DNA of 11,465 nt, from contig JACMRO010000265.1 in NCBI GenBank assembly GCA_014376425.1, positions 1-11,465 of the forward strand, given 5' to 3'. This document shows positions 1 through 6,929 of the stretch, in pieces. The position numbers and the translations under genes were made by a program. Numbering within the stretch: the stretch's first letter is position 1; each line of letters starts with the position of its first letter. A model generated the notes under the pieces. That model did no database searches and had not been told where the DNA came from. It worked only from the letters and a program-made list of their open reading frames with translations. Source of the stretch: Rubritepida sp. Lineage in GTDB: Bacteria; Pseudomonadota; Alphaproteobacteria; Acetobacterales; Acetobacteraceae.

Positions 1-1570
1 CCTCCAGCGCCCCGGCCACCCCGCGCCAGACGCGGGCGGCGCCGCCCTCGGCAGCGCGGGCCGCAAGTTCGCGCACGCCGTCGCGGCCCGCCTGCAACAT
101 GGCCGCATCGGGCGCCGGCAGGGTGAAGTCGGGTGCGGCGATGCCGCGCTGGCGCAGCGCTACCAGCCCGCCCACCACCTGGTGCAGGGGCAGGCCCGAC
201 GCGCCGGCCAGCGCCCGCATCGCCGCGGCATGGCGGTTCAGCCGGCCGCGCATTTCGCCCAGCCGTTGCACCACCGCCGGGCGGGCGGGCGTGGGCGGGA
301 GGGGCTGCGCCAGCGTCGCCCGCAACTCGTCCAGCACGGCGCGTCTGGATTGCTTCTCGCTGTGCAGCTCCAGGCAGGCGGCGCCCAGGCCCAGGGTGGT
401 CAGCCGCCGCTGCACCACCTCCAGCGCGGCCAGCTTCTCCGCCACGAACAGCACGCTGCGGCCGTCCAGCACAGCCTGCGCCAGGATGTTGCAGATCGAC
501 TGGCTCTTGCCGGTTCCCGGCGGCCCCTGGATGACCACATGGCCGCCGCGTCGCGCCAGCTCGATCGCCAGCGCCTGGCTGCCATCGACCTCGACGACAT
601 GGTCGAGGCGTTCGACCGGGATCGTCTCGTCCACGTCGCAATCGTCGGCGAAACCAAGGAGAGGCGAGCCTGCGGGCTGCGGCGGCAGCGCTTCGCCGCC
701 GACCAGGCTGCGGACCAGCGGGTGGTCGGCCAGGCCCGGATTGGCCTCGGGCGAGAGATCGCGCCACATCAGGAACTTGGCGAAGGAGAACAGGCCGACG
801 GCGATGGTGTCGGGCTCGACCCGCCAGCTGGCGCGGCCAGGGTCATCCGCGGCGACCGCGGCCACCAACGCGGCCCAGGTGGCGGGGTCGTATTCGTCGG
901 GCGCGAAGGCGGGCAGGGTGATGCCCATGCCGGCGAGCTTTTCGCGCAGGGAAAGGTTCTCGGCCACCTCATCGGTCGCCGCGCGCAGGCGGAACTGGTT
1001 GGTGACCCCGGCACGCTCGATGGTCGCCGGGATGAGGACCAGCGGTGCCAGGCGTTCGATGTCCGGCGTGGCCGCGTCTCGCCAGGCCAGGGCGCCCAGC
1101 GCGAGGAACAGGGTGGGGACGCCGCTTTCCTCGCGCGCCGTGCGGGCGTCGGCCATGATGTCGCGCAGCTTGCGGGTCAGTTCGGCGGCCGGGAGCTGAA
1201 CGCTGAGGCGGTCATCGCCCTGGCGCGCCTCGCGGCTGGCGGCGGTGCCGATGGCGACGCCGTCGGCGCGGCGGCGTGGCGCGGCCCGCCGGGTGGGTTT
1301 CGCGGCCCCGGCGCCGGGGCCGGCCAGTTCGACCGGCGCGGGCACTTCGCCCGGCGCGCGGTTCGGCGGCTCCCCGCCACCTGTTGCCTCGAAGCCGAAC
1401 GCGCGCCCCTCGGCCAGCCGCGCGAGCACGAAAGCGGCGTCCTCGTCATCCAGCCGCAGCACGCCGCGGGCTCGGCCGGGCGGCGGCAGCGACAGCAGCC
1501 GGTTGCGGGTGGACAGGTCCAGCAGGCCCCGTCGCGCCTCTTCCAGCGCCACCGCCAGCATCGTCGCCAT
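1..1570 (-). CDS. DUF4011 / superfamily 1 helicase-like ATPase, C-terminus cut by left window edge
   Basis: The reading frame is open from ATG at 1570 down to base 1, giving 523 codons with no stop, so the protein continues outside the window. Residues 16-28 read LLDLSTRNRLLSL, the hallmark opening of DUF4011. Around residues 124-290 the text matches the rest of that domain, including LFLALGALAW, LAPLVLIPATIE and VGLFSFAKFLMWRDL. A Walker A motif, GPPGTGKS, sits at 349-356 (Lys355) after VVIQ, as in AAA_11-type superfamily 1 helicases. Residues about 60-110 are a Pro/Ala/Arg-rich linker. Family members are usually well over 1000 residues, often with Vsr-like nuclease and DUF3320 parts at the C-terminus; none of that is visible here. 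The ATG has GAGGAG 7 bases upstream, overlapping the stop of the antiporter gene, so the two genes are probably co-transcribed and translationally coupled. A role in phage defence or nucleic-acid processing is an inference from the family. Confidence 0.85.
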   Translation of the reverse strand, partial: MATMLAVALEEARRGLLDLSTRNRLLSLPPPGRARGVLRLDDEDAAFVLARLAEGRAFGFEATGGGEPPNRAPGEVPAPVELAGPGAGAAKPTRRAAPRRRADGVAIGTAASREARQGDDRLSVQLPAAELTRKLRDIMADARTAREESGVPTLFLALGALAWRDAATPDIERLAPLVLIPATIERAGVTNQFRLRAATDEVAENLSLREKLAGMGITLPAFAPDEYDPATWAALVAAVAADDPGRASWRVEPDTIAVGLFSFAKFLMWRDLSPEANPGLADHPLVRSLVGGEALPPQPAGSPLLGFADDCDVDETIPVERLDHVVEVDGSQALAIELARRGGHVVIQGPPGTGKSQSICNILAQAVLDGRSVLFVAEKLAALEVVQRRLTTLGLGAACLELHSEKQSRRAVLDELRATLAQPLPPTPARPAVVQRLGEMRGRLNRHAAAMRALAGASGLPLHQVVGGLVALRQRGIAAPDFTLPAPDAAMLQAGRDGVRELAARAAEGGAARVWRGVAGALE

Positions 1571-1577
1571 ATCCGGT

Positions 1578-1583
1578 CTCCTC
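1578..1583 (-). promoter_or_regulatory. Ribosome binding site of the DUF4011 gene, overlapping the antiporter stop codon
   Basis: On the minus strand the sequence reads TGAGGAGACCGGATATG. The GAGGAG shares its first two bases with the TGA stop of the antiporter (1584-1582) and lies 7 bases before the ATG at 1570. This fixes the start of the DUF4011 protein and suggests ribosomes ending the antiporter can restart at once. Confidence 0.7.
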
Positions 1584-3141
1584 AGCCCAGGGCGCGGTCC
1601 AGGCGCAGCTGTTCCAGGTCCAGCTCCTGGTTCAGCTTGGTCAGCGCCTCGTCATGCAGCCCGCTTTCGGCATGGTGGCGCAGCAGGGTGACGCGCGCCA
1701 CCTCCAGCACGTCCATGCGGATGCGGCGGCGCGCCACCCGCTCGGCCAGCGCCGCGCCGCCGCCACGCGCGGCGCGCTGCAGATGGCCCGCGCGGTCGCG
1801 GAATTCATGCAGCATGTCGGCCGCGATCGGCCCGTCGATGACGTCGCCAGCGCGGACCTCCAGCGCCTGCAGCTGCGCCTGGGCGACGATGTGGCGGGCC
1901 TGCGCCTCGGCCGGGTCCAGCCCGCCGGGGTGGCCGGTTTCCTCCACGCGCAGCCGCTTGATCACCCATTCCAGCGTCGTGCCCTGCAGCACCAGCGTGG
2001 CCAGGATGGCGGTGAAGGCCAGGAAGACGATCAGGTCGCGTTCGGGGAAGCCCAGCGGCAGGGCCAGGGCGGCCGCCAGCGACACCACGCCGCGCATCCC
2101 CGCCCAGCACAGCACGATCAGCAGGCGCCAGGATGGCGGCGGGCGGCCGGCCAACCAGGCGCTGATGTAGGCGCTGGGGAAGACCCAGGCGAAGCGGCCC
2201 AAAATCAGCGCCGCTGACACCGCGGCCGCCAGCCCCGCCAGCTCCAGCACGCCGCGATGGGCGATGCGGTCCAGCGTCTGGTTCAGGCTGAGGCCGATCA
2301 GGATGAAGACCAGGGAGGTCAGGATGAACTCGAAGAATTCCCAGATCGTGCGCGATTCCAGCCGCGTGCGTGCCGAGAAGGCGGTGTACTGCCCCTGGCC
2401 CATCATGATGCCCGCGGTCACCACCGCCAGCACGCCAGAGACATGCAGCGCCTCGGCGCCCAGGAAGGCACCGTAGCAGACGAGGAAGCTGACGCAGATT
2501 TCAAGTAGCGTATCGCCCAGCCGCGGGATCAGCCATAGCGCGCCGCGGGCCGCCAGCCAGCCGAGTGCCACGCCGCCCGCCCCCACCACGAGGAAGGAGC
2601 CGGCGACTTGGTAAGCGGGCGCGGTGGCGCCGGCCAGCGCCGCCGTCACCGCCAGGCGGTAGAGCACCAGCGCCGAGCCGTCGTTGATCAGGCTTTCGCC
2701 TTCCAGGATGGTGACCAGGCTGCGCGGCAACCGCACCCGGGCGAGCACCGCCGCCGCCGCCACCGCATCGGGCGGCGCGACGATGGCGCCGAGCGCGATG
2801 GCCGCGGCCCAGGGGATGTCGGGCAGCAGCTGCCGCGCCACGAATGCGACCAGGAAGCTGGTGAAGACAACGGCGCCCAGCGCCAGCAGCAGGATGGGCC
2901 GCAGCGCCTGGCGGAAGGCCCGCCAGTCGGTGCGGTAGGCGCTGCCCATCAGCAGCGGCGGCAGGAAGAAGGCCAGCGCCACGTCGGGCTGCAGCGAAAT
3001 GTCGGGCCGGGCCGGCATGAAGGCCAGCACCATGCCCACAAGGATCAGCAGCACCGCGTAAGGCAGCCGCCACAGCCGCGCCAGCACGGCGATGCCGATG
3101 CAGGCGGCGAGCAGGCCCAGTACCGGCTGGACGATCTCCAT
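1582..3141 (-). CDS. CPA1-family Na+/H+ (cation/proton) antiporter
   Basis: This 519-residue inner-membrane protein exchanges monovalent cations for protons and so serves pH and ion homeostasis. It begins with hydrophobic segments (about residues 7-42) and has a run of roughly twelve membrane spans to about residue 400. Family landmarks are FFLPPLLMGSAY (58-69), GAIVAPPDAVAA (118-129, with Asp125 as the likely ion-binding acid) and EGESLINDGSALVLYR (147-162, with the conserved Asn153-Asp154 pair). After the last span comes a charged cytoplasmic tail of about 115 residues ending in a Leu/Glu-rich helix, as in NhaP/YjcE-like members of 500-550 residues, so length is normal. The ATG at 3141 has a modest AAAGG 6 bases upstream, and the first span follows directly, which supports this start. 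It is the first gene of a leftward pair with the DUF4011 helicase. The ion transported (Na+, K+ or Li+) cannot be told from sequence. Confidence 0.93.
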   Translation of the reverse strand: MEIVQPVLGLLAACIGIAVLARLWRLPYAVLLILVGMVLAFMPARPDISLQPDVALAFFLPPLLMGSAYRTDWRAFRQALRPILLLALGAVVFTSFLVAFVARQLLPDIPWAAAIALGAIVAPPDAVAAAAVLARVRLPRSLVTILEGESLINDGSALVLYRLAVTAALAGATAPAYQVAGSFLVVGAGGVALGWLAARGALWLIPRLGDTLLEICVSFLVCYGAFLGAEALHVSGVLAVVTAGIMMGQGQYTAFSARTRLESRTIWEFFEFILTSLVFILIGLSLNQTLDRIAHRGVLELAGLAAAVSAALILGRFAWVFPSAYISAWLAGRPPPSWRLLIVLCWAGMRGVVSLAAALALPLGFPERDLIVFLAFTAILATLVLQGTTLEWVIKRLRVEETGHPGGLDPAEAQARHIVAQAQLQALEVRAGDVIDGPIAADMLHEFRDRAGHLQRAARGGGAALAERVARRRIRMDVLEVARVTLLRHHAESGLHDEALTKLNQELDLEQLRLDRALG

Positions 3142-3240
3142 GCGCGGCCTTTAGGGCGCCGCGGCGGCCAGCGCCAGCGAGGCTTGCCGGCGCCCGCCCT
3201 TTTGCCTAGCGTCCATTGCAATCAATTCATGGGAGTGAAT
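3142..3240. promoter_or_regulatory. Divergent intergenic region between the antiporter unit and the Liv-ligase operon
   Basis: These 99 bases must hold the promoters for both directions, since the genes on each side point away from each other. The half next to the antiporter is almost pure G+C with GGCGCC/GCCGCGGC palindromes. The half next to livG contains the few AT-rich bases in the region, including the perfect 8-base palindrome ATTGCAAT (3215-3222) followed by CAATT. I see no regulator gene nearby and no recognised operator. No minus-strand promoter could be picked with any confidence. Confidence 0.55.
3184..3212 (+). promoter_or_regulatory. Possible sigma70-like promoter of the Liv-ligase operon
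   Basis: TTGCCG at 3184-3189 (4 of 6 to TTGACA) is followed after 17 bases by TAGCGT at 3207-3212 (3 of 6 to TATAAT). Spacing is ideal but the -10 is poor. Transcription would start near 3219, inside or just after the ATTGCAAT palindrome and about 20 bases before the GTG start of livG. This is pattern matching by eye in GC-rich DNA, so it is a weak call. Confidence 0.25.
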
Positions 3241-4032
3241 GTGGAGCCAGCGATACTGGAAGCCGACAACGTCTCGTTGCGCTTCGGCGGCGTGAAGGCG
3301 CTGACCGAGGTAAGCTTCCATGTCCGCCGCGCTGAGATCTTCTCCATCATCGGCCCGAACGGCGCGGGCAAGACCAGCATGGTGAACTGCGTCTCCGGCC
3401 GTTACCGGCCGACCGAGGGGCGGGTGTCGTTCGAGGGGCGGGACATCACCCGGATGGGCGCCAACCGGCGGGCGGCGGTGGGCATCGGCCGCACCTTCCA
3501 GAACCTGGCGTTGTTCGGCCATATGAGCGTGCTGCAGAACATCATGGTGGGGCGGCACCACCTGATGCGCGCGGGCTTCCTGCGCGGCATGCTCCATTGG
3601 GGCGGCGCGCGGAAGGAAGAGATCGAACATCGCCGCGCGGTCGAGGAGATCATCGATTTCCTGGAAATCCAGCATGTCCGCCACGCGCCGGCCGGCACGC
3701 TGAGCTACGGGCTGCGTAAGCGGGTCGAACTGGCGCGCGCCGTGGCCGTCTCGCCCCGGCTGATCCTGCTGGACGAGCCGATGGCGGGCATGAACCTCGA
3801 AGAGAAGGAGGACATGGCCCGCTTCATCATCGACCTGAACCAGGAATGGGGCATGACGGTGCTGATGATCGAGCACGACATGGGCGTGGTGATGGACATC
3901 AGCCACCGCGTGATGGTGCTGGATTTTGGCAGGAAGCTGGTGGAGGGGACGCCGGCGGAGGTGCTGGCACACCCGCAGGTGCGCCGTGCCTATCTGGGCG
4001 AGGATGTGGGCGCCGAGCCGGTGCCGGCATGA
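3241..4032 (+). CDS. livG: Branched-chain-amino-acid-type ABC transporter ATP-binding protein (LivG-like)
   Basis: This is one of the two ATPases that power a HAAT-type importer, sitting on the cytoplasmic face of the LivH/LivM permeases. With the GTG at 3241 as start it has 263 residues. Motifs are Walker A GPNGAGKT (38-45), the family-typical signature LSYG (154-157) in place of LSGG, Walker B LILLDEP (Asp178, Glu179) and the switch histidine in MIEHD (His212). The C-terminus GTPAEVLAHPQVRRAYLGED is the usual LivG ending. I chose GTG 3241 because GGGAG (3231-3235) lies 5 bases before it. An in-frame ATG at 3229 would add four residues but has no ribosome binding site. It is the first gene of the plus-strand operon, and its TGA overlaps the ATG of the next gene, a CoA ligase. 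Substrate specificity is set elsewhere in the complex, so 'branched-chain amino acid' names the family and not the cargo. Confidence 0.93.
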   Translation: MEPAILEADNVSLRFGGVKALTEVSFHVRRAEIFSIIGPNGAGKTSMVNCVSGRYRPTEGRVSFEGRDITRMGANRRAAVGIGRTFQNLALFGHMSVLQNIMVGRHHLMRAGFLRGMLHWGGARKEEIEHRRAVEEIIDFLEIQHVRHAPAGTLSYGLRKRVELARAVAVSPRLILLDEPMAGMNLEEKEDMARFIIDLNQEWGMTVLMIEHDMGVVMDISHRVMVLDFGRKLVEGTPAEVLAHPQVRRAYLGEDVGAEPVPA

Positions 4033-5882
4033 CGGAACTGCTGCCGCAACTGCTGCGCCGCAACGCCCGGGAGCACGGTGCCCAGACGGCGCTGCGCGAG
4101 AAGCAGCTGGGCATCTGGCGCAGCATTTCCTGGGCCGACTACCACGACCGCACCCGGCGCATGGCGCTGGGGCTGCGCGCGCTGGGCCTCGCGCCCGGCG
4201 ACGTCATCGGCCTGATCGGCGACAACCGGCCGGACTGGGTGATGGGCGAGATCGCCGCCCACGCGCTGGGCTGCCTTTCACTCGGGCTGTACCGCGACGC
4301 GCTGGATGAGGAGGTGGAATACCTGCTCTCCTTCAGCAACGCCGCCTGCGTGATCTGCGAGGATGAGGAGCAGGTGGACAAGCTGCTGGCCGGCGGGCTG
4401 CCCGGGCTGCGCCACATCGTGTTCAGCGACCCACGCGGGATGCGCAAGCTGGACGACCCGCGCCTGGTTTCGATGGACGCGCTGCTGGCGCTTGGCGCCG
4501 CCGCGCCATCCGCCGATTACGACGCGCTGCTGGACGCCATGGATCCGGATGCCTGCGCCATCCTCTGCACCACATCGGGCACGACGGCGCGGCCCAAGCT
4601 GGCGCGGCTGAGCGGTGGCGCGCTGGTGCGCCATTGCGAGGCCTACCTGGCGGCCGACCCCAAGGGGCCGGATGACGACTATGTTTCCGTGCTGCCGCTG
4701 CCATGGATCATGGAGCAGATCTACGTCCTGGGCTGGGGCCTGATCGCGCGCATGCGGGTCAACTTCGTCGAGGAGCCGGAGACGATGATGGCCGACTTCC
4801 GCGAAGTGGCGCCCAGCTTCGTGCTGTTCGCGCCGCGGATGTGGGAGGCGATCGCGGCCGATGTGCGGGCCCGCGTGCTCGATGCCAGCCCGCTGAAGCG
4901 CCGCATGTACGAATTCGGCATGAAACGGGGGATGCGGGCGCTGGAACGCGGCGGCCGCTCGTCGATCGCGGACCTGCTGGCATTCCGCGCGCTGCGTGAC
5001 CGGCTGGGCTTCTCCCGCCTGAAGTCCGCCGCGACCGGCGGTGCAGCGCTGGGGCCGGACACCTTTCGTTTCTTCCAGGCGATGGGGGTGCCGATGCGGC
5101 AGCTTTACGGCCAGACCGAACTGCTGGGCGCCTACACGCTGCACCGCCCGGGCGAGATCGATTTCGACACCGTGGGCGTGCCCTTCAACAAGGACATCGA
5201 ACTGGTGGTGAAGGACCCTGACGTGAACGGGGTGGGCGAGATCGTGACCCGCCACCCCAACATGTTCATGGGCTATCACGGCATGGCGGACACGGGCGAC
5301 GTGATCGACGGCTGGATGCACACCGGCGATGCGGGATATTTCGATCGCCGCGGCCACCTCGTCGTCATCGACCGGGTGAAGGACATCGCGACGACCTTGA
5401 GTGGCGAGCGGTTCTCCCCCCAGTTCGTTGAGAACAAGCTGAAATTCAGCCCCTATGTCGCCGAGGCGGTGGTGCTGGGGGATGGCCGGCCGCACCTTTC
5501 GGCCATGCTGTGCATCCGCTTCTCGATCGTGTCGAAATGGGCCGAGCGCAACCGCATCACCTTCACCACCTACACCGATCTGTCGTCGCGGCCCGAGGTG
5601 CTGGAGCTGATTGCCGGCGAGGTGGCACGGCTGAACGCCACGCTGCCCGAGCACAGCCGCATCCGCGACTTCGTGCTGCTCTACAAGGAGCTGGACGCCG
5701 ATGACGACGAGCTGACGCGGACGCGGAAGGTCCGGCGCGGCGTGGTCAACGCGAAATATGCCGACATCATCGAGGCGATTTACGCCGGTACGGCGACCAT
5801 CCCCGTGGACACCGAGATCAATTTTCAGGACGGCACGAAAAGCCGCATCCGCACCACGCTGACGGTCAGGAAGGCGGCATGA
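4029..5882 (+). CDS. Long-chain-type acyl-CoA ligase (AMP-forming), operon partner of the ABC importer
   Basis: This 617-residue member of the ANL (acyl/aryl-CoA ligase) superfamily should activate a carboxylic acid with ATP to an acyl-AMP and then join it to CoA in the cytoplasm. Motifs in order are the phosphate-binding loop TTSGTTARPKLARLS (about 181-195), YGQTE (360-364), TGD with Asp434, the DRVKD hinge and the long-chain-type C-terminal LTRTRKVRRGVV with Lys567 as the likely catalytic lysine. Length and the RTRKVRRGVVNAKY ending match the ACSL/FadD15-like branch rather than acetyl-CoA synthetases. The phosphate loop is atypical: Ala187 and Leu191 stand where glycines are usual. The start overlaps the livG stop (ATGA) without a clear ribosome binding site, so translation is probably coupled. 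Placement inside an importer operon suggests it traps the imported acid as CoA thioester. That acid (fatty, aromatic or other) is not determined. Confidence 0.9.
   Translation: MTELLPQLLRRNAREHGAQTALREKQLGIWRSISWADYHDRTRRMALGLRALGLAPGDVIGLIGDNRPDWVMGEIAAHALGCLSLGLYRDALDEEVEYLLSFSNAACVICEDEEQVDKLLAGGLPGLRHIVFSDPRGMRKLDDPRLVSMDALLALGAAAPSADYDALLDAMDPDACAILCTTSGTTARPKLARLSGGALVRHCEAYLAADPKGPDDDYVSVLPLPWIMEQIYVLGWGLIARMRVNFVEEPETMMADFREVAPSFVLFAPRMWEAIAADVRARVLDASPLKRRMYEFGMKRGMRALERGGRSSIADLLAFRALRDRLGFSRLKSAATGGAALGPDTFRFFQAMGVPMRQLYGQTELLGAYTLHRPGEIDFDTVGVPFNKDIELVVKDPDVNGVGEIVTRHPNMFMGYHGMADTGDVIDGWMHTGDAGYFDRRGHLVVIDRVKDIATTLSGERFSPQFVENKLKFSPYVAEAVVLGDGRPHLSAMLCIRFSIVSKWAERNRITFTTYTDLSSRPEVLELIAGEVARLNATLPEHSRIRDFVLLYKELDADDDELTRTRKVRRGVVNAKYADIIEAIYAGTATIPVDTEINFQDGTKSRIRTTLTVRKAA
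5868..5874 (+). promoter_or_regulatory. Shine-Dalgarno-like AGGAAGG at the end of the ligase gene
   Basis: AGGAAGG lies inside the last codons of the ligase, 4 bases before ATG 5879 and 7 bases before ATG 5882. It uses an AGG arginine codon, normally rare in such GC-rich genes. No annotated long gene starts here; the only frame it could serve is the 37-codon frame at 5882-5995. Confidence 0.35.
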
Positions 5883-5995
5883 TGAAGCCACCCTGCGTCG
5901 CCCCCCGGCTGGTCCGGCGAACTTCCCCGGCACGGGGCGTGGCTACCGGCCAGGCCGGGCACGGCCGCCGCGAAATTCGAGACGGAGCCGCATGA
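5882..5995 (+). CDS. Candidate 37-residue coupled small ORF between the ligase and livH
   Basis: ATG at 5882 (or ATG 5879, one codon longer) opens a frame of 37 codons ending with TGA at 5993-5995. Its start overlaps the ligase stop, and its stop overlaps the livH start (ATGA, 5992-5995), so it fills the only sizeable gap in the operon exactly. AGGAAGG precedes it by 7 bases. The peptide is rich in Arg, Pro, Gly and Ala, has no membrane segment or signal peptide, and resembles nothing I recognise. Two short inverted repeats lie within it. It may be a coupling or leader peptide that carries ribosomes to livH, or simply a chance open frame in GC-rich DNA. Function is unknown. Confidence 0.3.
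   Translation: MKPPCVAPRLVRRTSPARGVATGQAGHGRREIRDGAA
5925..5958 (+). other. Two small stem-loops in the ligase-livH gap
   Basis: CCCCG-GCA-CGGGG (5925-5937) and CCGGC-CAG-GCCGG (5946-5958) are each five-base perfect stems with three-base loops, eight bases apart. No U-run follows, so they are not intrinsic terminators. They could tune mRNA stability or translation between ligase and permease, but short GC stems are common at this base composition. Confidence 0.3.
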
Positions 5996-6888
5996 TGGAA
6001 ACCGGGCTGCTGTTCCAACTCGTGCTGAACGGGCTGATTGTGGGGGCACTGTACGGCGTCGTCGCGATGAGCTTCGTGCTGATCTACAAGGCGTCGCAGG
6101 TGGTCAATTTCGCCCAGGGCGAGTTCCTGCTGATCGGCGCCTGGGCCTGCTGGTGGCTGCTGACCTACTGGAAGCTGCCGTTCTGGATCGGCTTTCCGGT
6201 CTCGCTGGCCTTCATGACCGTCTTCGGCATGGTGCTGCAGGTAGTGGTGCTGCGGCCGCTGATCGGCGAGCCGGTGATTTCCGTCATCATGGCGACGGTG
6301 GGGCTGTCGATCTTCTTCCAGGCGCTGATGAAGTGGATGTTCGGCGTTTTCGCCCAGCCCTTCCCGCCGATCTTCCCGGTTGACCAAGTCAGCATCATGG
6401 GGCTTCAGGTGCAGAGCGTATACCTGCTGTCCCTCGCACTTTCGCTGTGCATCATGCTGGGCTTCTGGTGGTTCTTCAGCTTCAGCCGGCACGGGCTGGC
6501 GATGCGGGCGACGGCGTTCGACCAGCAGGTGGCGCAGTCGCTGGGCATCTCGGTGCCGCAGGTCTTCGCCATGAGCTGGGCGATCTCGGCCTTGGTGTCT
6601 TCGGTCGCAGGCGTGGTGGTGGGCGTGGTGTCGGGCGTGTCCTCCGGCCTGTCCTTCTACGGGATCAAGGTGTTTCCGGCGGTGATCCTGGGCGGGCTGG
6701 ACAGCGTCGTCGGCGCCATGCTGGGCGGCATCATCGTGGGGGTGCTGGAGAACGTGGCGCAGTACGTGGATTCCCAGTGGCTGAACTGGGGCAACATGAC
6801 CAACATCGCTCCGTTCTACGCGCTGATCATCATCCTGATGATCAAGCCCTACGGCCTGTTCGGCACCAAGAACATCGAGAGGGTGTGA
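5992..6888 (+). CDS. livH: Branched-chain-amino-acid-type ABC transporter permease (LivH-like)
   Basis: This 298-residue integral membrane protein forms one half of the translocation channel with LivM. It has about eight to nine hydrophobic segments, the family motif NFAQGEF (39-45), the coupling-helix region AMRATAFDQQVAQSLGI (170-186) that contacts the ATPases, FPAVILGGLDSVVGAMLGG near the C-terminus, and the typical ending KPYGLFGTKNIERV. Length is normal for LivH. The start is ATG 5992 or ATG 5995: GGAG (5984-5987) lies 4 bases before the first and 7 before the second, so the second is equally plausible. It follows the CoA ligase after 109 bases, a gap filled by a small candidate reading frame whose stop overlaps this start. 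The family assignment is clear; cargo is unknown. Confidence 0.94.
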   Translation: MMETGLLFQLVLNGLIVGALYGVVAMSFVLIYKASQVVNFAQGEFLLIGAWACWWLLTYWKLPFWIGFPVSLAFMTVFGMVLQVVVLRPLIGEPVISVIMATVGLSIFFQALMKWMFGVFAQPFPPIFPVDQVSIMGLQVQSVYLLSLALSLCIMLGFWWFFSFSRHGLAMRATAFDQQVAQSLGISVPQVFAMSWAISALVSSVAGVVVGVVSGVSSGLSFYGIKVFPAVILGGLDSVVGAMLGGIIVGVLENVAQYVDSQWLNWGNMTNIAPFYALIIILMIKPYGLFGTKNIERV

Positions 6889-6890
6889 CG

Positions 6891-6929
6891 ATGCGCGTCC
6901 GCGCCCCGACGAAGCCGGAGCGGGCCTGA
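6891..6929 (+). CDS. Candidate 12-residue mini-ORF between livH and livM
   Basis: ATG 6891 begins MRVRAPTKPERA and stops at TGA 6927-6929, whose last base is the first base of the livM ATG. GAGG (6879-6882) lies 8 bases before the ATG. It repeats on a smaller scale the arrangement before livH: a short Arg/Pro-rich frame linking one stop to the next start. It is too short for any homology argument and may be chance. Confidence 0.18.
   Translation: MRVRAPTKPERA

Noticed and set aside
182..2170. Plus-strand open frame of 662 codons
   Set aside because: It lies across the start of the DUF4011 gene and the end of the antiporter gene on the other strand. Its translation is low-complexity Arg/Ala/Gln/His text with no domain, typical of a GC-rich shadow frame.
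2608..3228. Upstream extension of the livG frame
   Set aside because: The frame stays open leftwards through the antiporter gene, but the extension is shadow text. LivG homology begins at about 3241, where a ribosome binding site is present.
3151..3972. Minus-strand open frame of 273 codons just upstream of the antiporter
   Set aside because: It could look like an extra gene in the leftward unit, but it is antisense to the clear LivG ATPase and covers the divergent promoter region. Its translation is His/Gln/Arg-rich without a domain.
4278..5933. Minus-strand open frame of 551 codons
   Set aside because: It is antisense to the first CoA ligase, which has all its family motifs. The His/Val/Arg-rich translation matches no family, so it is a codon-bias shadow.
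5925..5958. Stem-loops in the ligase-livH gap as a transcription terminator
   Set aside because: The stems are only five bases and no U-run follows. The downstream genes complete the same transporter, so a terminator is not expected.
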